NCBI GenBank assembly: GCA_023393065.1
Contig: JAEWMX010000006.1
Location: forward strand, 62,001-126,000
Reading direction: 5' to 3'
Source: Bacillota bacterium
Lineage (GTDB): Bacteria; Bacillota_I; Bacilli_A; RFN20; CAG-826
Length of the DNA: 64,000 nt
In this document: positions 7,060 to 15,421 of the stretch, piece after piece
Layout: each line of letters opens with the position of its first letter
How positions within the stretch are numbered: position 1 is the first letter of the stretch
The notes under the pieces: model-generated
What the model saw: the letters and a program-made list of their open reading frames with translations, nothing else
Database searches by the model: none
Told to the model about the DNA's origin: nothing
Program-made: the position numbers and the translations under genes

Positions 7060-8367
7060 ATGTACGATTATGCAATCATGAATGGCAAGCTCTACATCAA
7101 CGGTCATTGGGAAAAGCACAACCTCTATATCGCAAAGAGCAAAATCGCCTTGATCAGCGATGACTTTTTGGATGCATCGGAAGTGGTGGACGCCGACGGA
7201 CTAGAAGTCTTGCCGGGCATCGTCGACCCGCATGTTCATTTCGAACTCGACTTAGGCAAATACAAATCCGTCGATGATTTTTATCATGGCACGGTAGCAG
7301 CCGCCTACGGCGGAGTAACCTCCATCGTCGACTTTCTCGATCCGGTGAGCAATGCCGAAGAACTCCAAGTCGCCTTTGATAAGCGCATGGCGTTAGCTAA
7401 AAAATCCGTCGTCGATTTTCGCCTCCACGCCTGTTTAAAAAACCCGACGGGCGATCTCGAAGAATTCGTCAAAAAAATGAAGAGCCTCGACATGCACACG
7501 CTCAAGATTTTTACGACTTACTCCGACTCTGGCCGCCGGACTTATGAAAAAGATATCATCAAGCTGCTCGAGCTGTCTGACAAGTATAAATTTTTGCTCC
7601 TCGTCCATGCCGAAAACGATGATTTGATCGTTCTAAAAAAAGATTTTACGTACCAGGATTTGCCGATTAGCCGTTCCTCGGAAGCGGAAAGAACCGAAGC
7701 CCTGCACCTAGCGAAACTCGTCCGGCATCACGGCGGGAAACTATATATGGTTCATCTAAGTGACGGCCACACGCTAGAAGCCCTTATTGAAAACTATAGC
7801 GATATTTTGAATAAGCATTTCTTTGTCGAAAGCTGCCCGCAGTATTTTACTTTTACCAACGACGACTTGCAGAGAGAAGATGGCTACTTGTATTCGTTTG
7901 CCCCACCTCTTCGGGATTTCGTCTCGCGTAAAATGCTTTTCGTCAATCAGAAACACATCGATACGATCGGTACCGACCACTGCGCTTTCAACGTTGCCGA
8001 CAAAAAAGGCAAGATGCTTTTTGAAATGCCATTAGGCATTGGAGGCATCGAGCACTCGTTTACGATTATGCGTCATCATCTCGGTGATGCCGTCATTAAT
8101 AAGATGACCGCCAATGTAGCCCGCATCCAAGGTCTCGAAGGCAAAGGCGAAATCAAAGTCGGAAACGATGCCGATCTGCTCATTTTCAAACCCGAACCAC
8201 GCAGCCTGATTCTTGACAAGCACGGCCGCGCCGATTACTCCTTGTACATCGGTCAGCCCGCGCACGGTCAAGTTATCTCAACGATGATTCGCGGTCATTT
8301 TGTGATTCAAAACCGCGTCTATCAAGGCGGACAAGGACAGTGGATCAAAGGGCGGGATATCGCATGA
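7060..8367 (+). CDS. hyuA: Dihydropyrimidinase/hydantoinase (HyuA-type amidohydrolase)
   Basis: The 435-residue protein has the cyclic amidohydrolase metal-site pattern: HVH at 58-60, Lys149 in HTLKIFTTYSD (the carbamylated Lys), LVHAEND with His183, VHLSD with His232, and IGTDH with Asp306. Such enzymes open hydantoin or dihydropyrimidine rings. In the urate cluster HyuA is expected to open a ring of a reduced purine intermediate. The next gene starts inside its stop codon (ATGA), so the two are translationally coupled. The sequence shows an intact catalytic set; the true substrate is inferred from context. Confidence 0.87.
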   Translation: MYDYAIMNGKLYINGHWEKHNLYIAKSKIALISDDFLDASEVVDADGLEVLPGIVDPHVHFELDLGKYKSVDDFYHGTVAAAYGGVTSIVDFLDPVSNAEELQVAFDKRMALAKKSVVDFRLHACLKNPTGDLEEFVKKMKSLDMHTLKIFTTYSDSGRRTYEKDIIKLLELSDKYKFLLLVHAENDDLIVLKKDFTYQDLPISRSSEAERTEALHLAKLVRHHGGKLYMVHLSDGHTLEALIENYSDILNKHFFVESCPQYFTFTNDDLQREDGYLYSFAPPLRDFVSRKMLFVNQKHIDTIGTDHCAFNVADKKGKMLFEMPLGIGGIEHSFTIMRHHLGDAVINKMTANVARIQGLEGKGEIKVGNDADLLIFKPEPRSLILDKHGRADYSLYIGQPAHGQVISTMIRGHFVIQNRVYQGGQGQWIKGRDIA

Positions 8368-9668
8368 AAAAAGCCATAATTAACATTAAAATTTATGATT
8401 TTGCGAAGTTTTCGAATGATAGCTTTGTTATCTTTGACCAGGCAATTTTGCATGTTGGCGCAATGTCTGACTTCGTCGATGAAGGTTTTGAAATCATCGA
8501 TGGCCGGGGCGCATTGCTCATGCCCGGACTCGTATGTGCTCACACCCACATCTACTCGAAATTTGCTCGTGGCCTAGCCCTTCCTTTTAATCCTAAAAAT
8601 TTCCAAGAAATTCTTGACCAGATGTGGTGGAAACTCGACCGCCACATCGATAATGAAACATCATACTACAGCGGCATTGTCGCCGCCGCCGATTTTCTTC
8701 GCGACGGCGTGACGACAATTATCGATCACCACGCCAGCGGCCAAGAAATTAGCGGTTCGCTCGCCTCGCTTAAAAAAGCCGTTTGCGACGAAGCTTCGAT
8801 GCGGGCTCTGTTCGCCTTCGAAGTCAGCGATCGTTTCAATATCGAAGAAGCGATTGAAGAAAATATTTCGTTTATCAGAAATTTCAAGACGCCACATACC
8901 GCCGGTCTCTTCGGTCTTCACGCCTCGATGAGCCTTTCGGAGGATACTCTCAATCAAGTTGGCGCTCGCCTTAAGGGGGCCCCTATTCACATTCATGTCG
9001 CTGAAAGCGAGATGGATGAAGAAGATGCTATTAACAAATATGGCGAACGAGTCGTAGAACGTCTTGATCGCCATGGTTTGATCAACGAAGATAGCCTTTT
9101 GATTCACTGCGTCCACGTCAATGACAAAGAGCTTGATATCATCAAAAGGCGTCAGGCCGCAATCGTCGTCAATGTCACCTCTAATATGAACAACGCGGTC
9201 GGACTTCCAAACATTAATAAATTCCGCGAGAAGGAAATTCCCGTCATGATTGGAAACGACGGCCTTTCCAGCGGTATCGCTAATGAGTATATAAATGTCT
9301 TGTATAGTGCACATCTGCTTAATAAGAAGCCGACAGCCTTTGATCTCGGCAATCTCTTAGAGATGATTAATCAAGGTTACGAATATGTCTCTCGCCATCT
9401 CGGCGTCAAACTCGGTCGCATCGAAGCTGGTTACGAAGCTGATTTGCTTCTCATGCCGTATGTTCCTCCGACCGCCCTTGACAAAAGCAACGCCCTCGGC
9501 CATCTTTTCTACGGCTTGATGCACGCCTTTAAACCGAGTGATGTTTTTGTCGCCGGCAATCATTTGCTTAAAAATTACGAACTTGCAAATAAGAAATTAG
9601 TGTTGGAGTACGAAAAAAGCCAAGGAGTTGCCGATCGACTCTGGAATAGAATCAAAGGAGAAAAATGA
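8364..9668 (+). CDS. ssnA: SsnA-type aminohydrolase
   Basis: The protein has 434 residues from the ATG at 8364, chosen because it overlaps the previous stop as ATGA and has GGGCGGG upstream; an in-frame ATG at 8340 would add eight residues. MPGLVCAHTHIYSKFARGL carries the metal-binding HTH at 60-62. DHHASG, HIHVAESEMDE, LIHCVHV and IGNDGLSSGI supply the remaining pattern of cytosine/guanine deaminase-like amidohydrolases. SsnA is a fixed member of the selenium- and purine-linked yge/ygf cluster and is required for anaerobic urate use in E. coli-type systems. The exact reaction, deamination or ring hydrolysis, cannot be read from the sequence. Confidence 0.85.
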   Translation: MKKAIINIKIYDFAKFSNDSFVIFDQAILHVGAMSDFVDEGFEIIDGRGALLMPGLVCAHTHIYSKFARGLALPFNPKNFQEILDQMWWKLDRHIDNETSYYSGIVAAADFLRDGVTTIIDHHASGQEISGSLASLKKAVCDEASMRALFAFEVSDRFNIEEAIEENISFIRNFKTPHTAGLFGLHASMSLSEDTLNQVGARLKGAPIHIHVAESEMDEEDAINKYGERVVERLDRHGLINEDSLLIHCVHVNDKELDIIKRRQAAIVVNVTSNMNNAVGLPNINKFREKEIPVMIGNDGLSSGIANEYINVLYSAHLLNKKPTAFDLGNLLEMINQGYEYVSRHLGVKLGRIEAGYEADLLLMPYVPPTALDKSNALGHLFYGLMHAFKPSDVFVAGNHLLKNYELANKKLVLEYEKSQGVADRLWNRIKGEK

Positions 9669-10756
9669 TGGATTTATCGACCAAGTTTGATGGATTAGTT
9701 CTCGCCAATCCGCTCATGCCCGCTGCCGGTCCTCTCGTCGGCGATACCGAACGCCTCGTTTTCATGAAAGACGCCGGCTGCGGCGCCATTGTCACTAAGA
9801 CAATTTCCACCAAAGACGCCCATATTCCTCGCCCCTGCATTTACGGCGACCGCGAATATATCATGAACAGCGAATTGTGGAGCGAGTACAACAAAGAAAA
9901 GTGGATTGAAGAGTTCTTACCGGAATTCGTCGCTCAAAATGATGGCCGCCCCCTTATCGTAAGCGTCGGCTACACGAAGGAAGACATGGAAGTTCTCATC
10001 CCTCTGCTTGACCGTTTCGCCGATGCTTTTGAAGTATCGACTCACTATGTGGGCACAGATCATTCTGTCATCGCCGAAACCGTTCGTGCGATTCGCAAGC
10101 ACACAAACAAGCCCCTCTATATGAAAATCAGCCCTCATATTCCTGATCCTTCAGGATTTGCCAAGGCCATCAAGGCCGCCGGAGCCAACGGCGTCGTCGC
10201 CGTCAACTCTTTGGGTCCGACGATGAAGATAGATATTAAAAAGCGTCGAATCATCTACGGAAACGAAAAAGGTTTCGTGTGGACGAGCGGACCAGTCATT
10301 AAAAATCTCGCATTCGCGACCGTCTATACGATCAAACGAGCCGAGCCATCCTTGACGGTCATCGGCGTCGGCGGCATCGCCACCGCGGATGATGTCATCG
10401 AATTTTTGCTAGCCGGCGCGAGCGGCGTGCAAATGCTTTCGGCCGCCCTTTTAAAAGGCAAACAACTATACGCCAAGATTATCGAAGACCTGCCCAAGGC
10501 TCTTGAAAGAAATGGCTTCTCCTCAGTTCAAGAAGTTATTGACACGCAACTAACTAACAAAGTTAGATATGAAGGCAATACTCCATATCTCATTCCTGAA
10601 AAATGCATTCGCTGCATGTTATGCGTGAAGATTTGTCCATATTTTGCCATCGAGATGAAAGATGTCATCACCTTTGATTCGACGAAGTGCTTTCAGTGCG
10701 GTCTTTGCCCTGTGAAGTGCCCGACTGGCGCGATTGTCATGGAAGAAAAGGAGTAA
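9665..10756 (+). CDS. PreA-like dihydropyrimidine dehydrogenase/dihydroorotate dehydrogenase-family reductase with two 4Fe-4S clusters
   Basis: The 363-residue protein has an FMN-type TIM barrel: LANPLMPAAGPLVGD near the start, YMKISPHIPDPS around 150 and VIGVGGIATADDVIEFLLAGASGVQ in the phosphate-binding region. A C-terminal 2x[4Fe-4S] ferredoxin domain follows (CIRCMLCVKICP and CFQCGLCPVKCP, about 313-352). It resembles PreA, which reduces uracil with PreT. It occupies the place of the much larger YgfK (about 1,000 residues) in the E. coli cluster, so it may reduce a purine-ring intermediate with electrons from ferredoxin or an unlinked partner. A second ATG at 9668 is also possible. Confidence 0.8.
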   Translation: MMDLSTKFDGLVLANPLMPAAGPLVGDTERLVFMKDAGCGAIVTKTISTKDAHIPRPCIYGDREYIMNSELWSEYNKEKWIEEFLPEFVAQNDGRPLIVSVGYTKEDMEVLIPLLDRFADAFEVSTHYVGTDHSVIAETVRAIRKHTNKPLYMKISPHIPDPSGFAKAIKAAGANGVVAVNSLGPTMKIDIKKRRIIYGNEKGFVWTSGPVIKNLAFATVYTIKRAEPSLTVIGVGGIATADDVIEFLLAGASGVQMLSAALLKGKQLYAKIIEDLPKALERNGFSSVQEVIDTQLTNKVRYEGNTPYLIPEKCIRCMLCVKICPYFAIEMKDVITFDSTKCFQCGLCPVKCPTGAIVMEEKE

Positions 10757-10759
10757 CGA

Positions 10760-12853
10760 ATGTTCGATCCGAAGAAATCAACACCGAAAGTCGACCACGA
10801 AGAAAAGTGCTCCGGCCAAGCCCAATATGTCTCGGACATCGTTTTAGACGACATGCTCTATGCTAAGACGGTGCGCTCCACGATTGCTCGAGGATATATT
10901 CGCGCGATTGGCATTCCCACCCTTCCTCGCGGTTATCACATCGTCGACCACCGCGATGTCGTCAAAGAAAATTATGTCAAAATGATTTTTAATGACTGGC
11001 CCGTTTTTACCGTCGACCGCGTCAACTACATCGGCGAACCGATCATGCTCGTGGTCGGTCCCGACAAGCGCGTCATCGACGAAATCATCTCGGAAATTAA
11101 AATTGATTACGAAGAGGAGACGCCGGTTTTTGATTATTCAAAAAGCGTCGTTCACAAATCTTTCACCAAAGGTGATTTGAAAGCGACGAGCAAAGATGCC
11201 GTTCGCGTCATCAAAGAAACTTTTAATACTGGATATCAAGAGCAAGCGTACATTGAACCGCAAGGCATGCTCGCCTATTTAGAAGAGGGCGGCAAAGTTA
11301 CTTTAGTCGGTTCGATGCAGTGTCCCTATTATATAAAAAACGCCGTCATCAACACTCTGGGATATCCCGAGGATAAGGTGCGCGTCATTCAACCCGCCGT
11401 CGGAGGCGCTTTTGGCGGCAAAGAAGAATTTCCTTCGACGACCGCCTGCCAACTCGCGACGGCTGTCGTCAAAATCAAGAAGCCGATTAAGATGATTTTC
11501 GAACGCGAAGAGGATATGCTCGTCACGACGAAGCGCCATCCTTCGACGACGACCCTCGAAGTTCTCATCGATAAGAACAATAAAGTGCTGGGGATTAAAG
11601 CCCATGTCAGCTTAGACGCGGGGGCCTACATCGGTTTAAGCGGTGTCGTCTTGTCGCGTTCGATGCTCGCTGTCACCAATGCCTATACCATCAATAATCT
11701 CGATGTCAGCGGTGATGTCTATATTACGAACACCGTTCCGACCGGAGCCTTTCGCGGCTTTGGTTCGCCGCAGATGATCTTTGCCATCGAAATGTTTATG
11801 AATCACCTCGCCAAAGATTTAGGCCTTGATCCATTCGAGTTTCGTCTTAATCACTTAGTAAAACAAGGTGATCTAACCTCGACATCCGGAATCTTCCGCG
11901 ACCCGATCATCATGAAAGATATGATTGCTAAAGCCGCTGAGATTTCCGACTATCACAACAAGACTAAAGAATATGCCAAACCAGGCGTTTACAAAGGAAT
12001 CGGCATGAGTTGGTTCTTACACGGGTGCGGTTTTACCGGCGATGGTGAGAGCACGCACATTAAGGCCAAAGTCCGACTCGTCAAAGACGAGCAAGACTAT
12101 GTTCGTTTGCATATCGCCGCCGTCGATATGGGGCAAGGCGCTAAAACCTCGCTTAAGCGCATCGTCGCCATGACCTTAGGTATCGACAACGAAAAAGTAA
12201 TCTTTGATTATCCCGACACCGATTTGGCACCTGATTCGGGGCCGTCCGTCGCATCGCGCACGGTGATGATTGTCGGCGGTCTATTAGCCCGAGCCGCTCA
12301 AAATCTCAAAGACAACTGGAAGAAAGGCGAACGCCAGGAAATCATCGAGCACTACAAACAACCGGATTACATCGAATGGGATGAAAGCAAACTGCGCGGA
12401 GACGCTTATCCGGCTTATTCGTGGGGTGTCAATGTCGTCGAAGTTGAAGTCTCTCCGATTTCTTACGAAGTCGAGCTCAAAGGTATTTGGAGCGTCTACG
12501 ATGTCGGCAAAGCCATCGATGAAAGAATGCTCGTCGGACAAGCCGACGGAGGCATTACCCAAGGCGTAGCCTATGGCTATCTAGAAGTTATGCGCCACGA
12601 AAACGGCAAACTGAAACAGAAGAATTTAACTGATTACATCATACCGACATCGATGGATATGCCGCCGATGGAAACCGTGATAATGGATAATCCGTTTGCC
12701 TATGGTCCGTATGGCGCGAAAGGCGCTGGCGAACTGACCTTAGTCGGAGGGGCGCCGGCTGTCGCTTTAGCGATTGAAAATGCCATTAAACGCCGCATCA
12801 ATCGCATTCCCGCCACCCCTGAACACATCATGGAGTTATTAAACAATGAATAA
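10760..12853 (+). CDS. Molybdenum hydroxylase 2, catalytic molybdopterin subunit
   Basis: The 697-residue protein is shorter than the first Mo subunit (767). It has GGAFGGK at 215-221, AFRGFGSPQ and KGAGELTLVGGAP with the catalytic Glu at about 658. It begins directly with PKVDHEEKCSGQAQYVSDI, so unlike E. coli XdhD it is not fused to an Fe-S domain; that domain is encoded by the next gene. Its position right after the PreA-like gene and beside ssnA makes it the best counterpart of XdhD. It probably oxidises a purine or its derivative. It overlaps the Fe-S gene by 8 bp. Confidence 0.85.
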   Translation: MFDPKKSTPKVDHEEKCSGQAQYVSDIVLDDMLYAKTVRSTIARGYIRAIGIPTLPRGYHIVDHRDVVKENYVKMIFNDWPVFTVDRVNYIGEPIMLVVGPDKRVIDEIISEIKIDYEEETPVFDYSKSVVHKSFTKGDLKATSKDAVRVIKETFNTGYQEQAYIEPQGMLAYLEEGGKVTLVGSMQCPYYIKNAVINTLGYPEDKVRVIQPAVGGAFGGKEEFPSTTACQLATAVVKIKKPIKMIFEREEDMLVTTKRHPSTTTLEVLIDKNNKVLGIKAHVSLDAGAYIGLSGVVLSRSMLAVTNAYTINNLDVSGDVYITNTVPTGAFRGFGSPQMIFAIEMFMNHLAKDLGLDPFEFRLNHLVKQGDLTSTSGIFRDPIIMKDMIAKAAEISDYHNKTKEYAKPGVYKGIGMSWFLHGCGFTGDGESTHIKAKVRLVKDEQDYVRLHIAAVDMGQGAKTSLKRIVAMTLGIDNEKVIFDYPDTDLAPDSGPSVASRTVMIVGGLLARAAQNLKDNWKKGERQEIIEHYKQPDYIEWDESKLRGDAYPAYSWGVNVVEVEVSPISYEVELKGIWSVYDVGKAIDERMLVGQADGGITQGVAYGYLEVMRHENGKLKQKNLTDYIIPTSMDMPPMETVIMDNPFAYGPYGAKGAGELTLVGGAPAVALAIENAIKRRINRIPATPEHIMELLNNE

Positions 12854-13319
12854 GATTAGATTTAATTTAAATGGACAAGATGTCGCCGTCGAACTCAATC
12901 CGAGCTTGCGCTTGCTTGATGTTTTACGCGATCACTTCCATCTGACTGGCACCAAAGAAGGGTGCGGTGAAGGCGAATGCGGAGCGTGTTCGGTTTTAAT
13001 TAACGGTCGCGTCGTCAACAGTTGTTGCTTTCCACTGGCTAATGCCAATGGCAAAAAAATAATGACAATCGAAGGGCTTGCCGCCACCGAGCGCTACCAA
13101 GTGCTTAAAGATGCCTTTCACATCGAAGGTGGTTCGCAATGTGGCATTTGCACACCGGGGATGATCATGGCGGCCGAAAGCCTTCTTTCAATGAATCCTC
13201 ATCCGACCGATGAAGAAATTCGAATCGGCCTCTCCGGCAATTTGTGCCGCTGCACCGGTTACAACATGATTATCAAGGCGGTTAAAGTCGCCGCCAAGTT
13301 AGGAGAAGGTTTATGGTAA
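12846..13319 (+). CDS. Molybdenum hydroxylase 2, 2Fe-2S subunit
   Basis: The 157-residue protein has Cys 40, 45, 48 and 60 for the first 2Fe-2S cluster (GCGEGECGACSV), and Cys 99, 102, 134 and 136 (CGIC and CRCTGY) for the second. All eight ligands are present. It is a better match to the xanthine dehydrogenase consensus than the first Fe-S subunit, whose CDESACGAC lacks the Gly-rich spacing. It overlaps both neighbours (8 bp and 7 bp), consistent with a tightly coupled complex. Confidence 0.92.
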   Translation: MNKIRFNLNGQDVAVELNPSLRLLDVLRDHFHLTGTKEGCGEGECGACSVLINGRVVNSCCFPLANANGKKIMTIEGLAATERYQVLKDAFHIEGGSQCGICTPGMIMAAESLLSMNPHPTDEEIRIGLSGNLCRCTGYNMIIKAVKVAAKLGEGLW

Positions 13320-14161
13320 GACACATTATTCCTAACAATCTCAAAGAAGCCCTTATTTATTTAACCGAGGGTCCTTTTCACATCATGGCCGGCGGTACGG
13401 ATTTGATGATTCAAAGGCGCAGCTCGGCTGGCACACCACCGAAATTTGCCAAAGATGTGCTCTACATCGCAAATCTCGAAGAGCTTAATTACATCAAAAA
13501 AGACGAAGAGCACAATTGCTTGAGAATTGGCGCGGCGACTAAACTTGAAGATATCTGCCATCACGATGATGTTCCGGCCTTGCTTAAAGATGTCATCCGC
13601 GAGATTGGAAGCCCCGGCATTCGCCATAGTGGAACCTTGGGAGGAAACATCGCAAATGCATCTCCTGCGGGAGACAGTCTCGTCGCTTTATATCTCTTTG
13701 ACGCCGAAGTCGTTTTGTTAAGCGTCGATGGCGAGCGCACCATGCTTCTTAAAAACTTTATCACCGGTGTTCGCCGCATCGACCTTCACGCTAACGAGCT
13801 GATCAAAGAAATCATCATTCCAAATGTTTTAATGACTAATTATAAATGGTATAAAGTCGGAGGGCGACGCGCAGATTCGATCAGCAAAGTCTCTTTCGCC
13901 GGATTATATCTAGTCAATTTTGGATTAGTTGCCGATATCCGTTTTGCTTTCGGCTCCGTTTCAGCGACCGTGGCGCGCAGCCTCGAACTGGAAAATTCAT
14001 TGAAAAACCGGCCTATCGAGCAAGTTATCGCTGAATTGCCGCGTATTTTAGAAGAGACAAATAAGTTGATTTCGCCGATTGATGATCAGCGCTCAAACAA
14101 AATTTATCGTCGCAAAGTAGCAAACAATATCATGGAACGCTTTATTAAAAGCATGAAGTAA
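13313..14161 (+). CDS. Molybdenum hydroxylase 2, FAD-binding subunit
   Basis: The 282-residue protein has HIMAGGTDL at 23-31 and SGTLGGNIANASPAGD at 106-121, the two FAD pyrophosphate-binding loops of XdhB/CoxM subunits, both close to consensus. It completes a second heterotrimer with the two preceding genes in the order Mo, Fe-S, FAD. The FAD subunit normally hands electrons to NAD or another carrier. It starts 7 bp inside the Fe-S gene. Confidence 0.9.
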   Translation: MVRHIIPNNLKEALIYLTEGPFHIMAGGTDLMIQRRSSAGTPPKFAKDVLYIANLEELNYIKKDEEHNCLRIGAATKLEDICHHDDVPALLKDVIREIGSPGIRHSGTLGGNIANASPAGDSLVALYLFDAEVVLLSVDGERTMLLKNFITGVRRIDLHANELIKEIIIPNVLMTNYKWYKVGGRRADSISKVSFAGLYLVNFGLVADIRFAFGSVSATVARSLELENSLKNRPIEQVIAELPRILEETNKLISPIDDQRSNKIYRRKVANNIMERFIKSMK

Positions 14162-14174
14162 AGAAGGTGTGATA

Positions 14175-15419
14175 ATGCATAAGTTCAAAGGTTATCGCTG
14201 CACATTATGCGGCAAGACTTATAGCCCTGATGAGGCGCTTTATACCTGTCCTTCTTGTGGCGAAAAAGGCATTTTGGATGTCGAATACGATTATGAGAAA
14301 TTAAAGAATACGATAACGCTTGATTACTTTAAAAATAATCGCGATTATTCGATGTGGCGCTACGCCCCGCTCATGAGCATGCCGGACGATCACATCAAGG
14401 AGATGCTCAGAATTGGCTGGACGCCACTATATAAATCAAAGCGCCTCGCCGAATATCTAGGTATCAAGGAGCTCTACATTAAAGATGAAGGTCTGAATCC
14501 CAGCGGTTCAACTAAAGACCGAGCCAGCGGCGTCGCCGTCTTAAAAGCCATCGAAGCGGGGGCGCAAACCATTTCCTGCTCATCGACAGGCAACGCTGCA
14601 TCAAGCTGTGCATGCCAAGCCGCGCACATGGGCTTAAAGAGCGTTATTTTCGTGCCCAAAAGAGCGCCGATTGGCAAGTTGACGCAACTATCCATTTACG
14701 GAGCGACAGTCATCTGCGTCGACGGCGATTACAAAGACACGTATAACTTATCGCGTAAAGCGATTGAAACTTATCATTGGTATAACCGCAATGCGGCGAT
14801 TAACCCGCACATGGTCGAAGGCAAAAAAACCGTCGCTTTAGAAATTGCCGAGCAACTCGATTTCGCACCGACTGACTGGGTGGCGATTTCCGTGGGAGAC
14901 GGCTGTAGCGTCGGTGGTGTTTACAAGGGTGTCTTCGATTTGTATCAATTAGGCCTCATCAAACGCATTCCCAAAATTCTCGGAGTGCAGAGTTCAGGAT
15001 GTGCGCCGTTCGTGACGGCGTTTGAAAATAACGAACCGCTTAAGGAAGCCGATGAAAACACTTTGGCCGACTCTATCGCCGTCGGCATTCCCCGCAACCC
15101 GAATAAAGGCTTAAATGCCATCAAAAAGAGCGGCGGGCACTTTATAAGTGTCAGCGATAAGCATATACTAGAGAGTATGGCGCTTTTAGGGCGCCTGGAA
15201 GGCATCTTCGGAGAACCGGCTGGCGTGACTGCGCTAGCGGGCGTCGAAGAGGCTCTGCATAGAGGTGTAATCAGACCCGATGAGTCGGTGACATTCATTG
15301 TTACCGGCAACGGATTAAAAGACCCGACCAATGCGCAAAAAGCAATCAGTCCACCCATCCTTCTCAAGCCCGATATCGAGGCCCTAAACAAGTATTTAAA
15401 AGAAAAAGGAGTCAAATAA
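14175..15419 (+). CDS. Threonine-synthase-like PLP enzyme with N-terminal zinc ribbon
   Basis: This 414-residue fold-type II PLP enzyme starts at the ATG at 14175, which has AGAAGG seven bases upstream; a GTG at 14169 is too close to that site. Cys 9, 12, 25 and 28 form a zinc ribbon of the kind seen in some threonine synthases. NPSGSTKDRAS places the PLP Lys at 114, and SSTGNAASS at 137-145 is the phosphate-binding loop. There is no hom or thrB nearby. In this operon it more likely performs a beta-elimination or replacement on a diamino acid from purine breakdown, a role played by YgeX (diaminopropionate ammonia-lyase) elsewhere. That assignment is inference. Confidence 0.7.
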   Translation: MHKFKGYRCTLCGKTYSPDEALYTCPSCGEKGILDVEYDYEKLKNTITLDYFKNNRDYSMWRYAPLMSMPDDHIKEMLRIGWTPLYKSKRLAEYLGIKELYIKDEGLNPSGSTKDRASGVAVLKAIEAGAQTISCSSTGNAASSCACQAAHMGLKSVIFVPKRAPIGKLTQLSIYGATVICVDGDYKDTYNLSRKAIETYHWYNRNAAINPHMVEGKKTVALEIAEQLDFAPTDWVAISVGDGCSVGGVYKGVFDLYQLGLIKRIPKILGVQSSGCAPFVTAFENNEPLKEADENTLADSIAVGIPRNPNKGLNAIKKSGGHFISVSDKHILESMALLGRLEGIFGEPAGVTALAGVEEALHRGVIRPDESVTFIVTGNGLKDPTNAQKAISPPILLKPDIEALNKYLKEKGVK

Positions 15420-15421
15420 AC

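Noticed and set aside
8661..9314. Long open frame on the minus strand inside ssnA (217 codons)
   Set aside because: It lies entirely antisense to a well-conserved amidohydrolase gene, has no ribosome site and its protein shows no recognisable motif.
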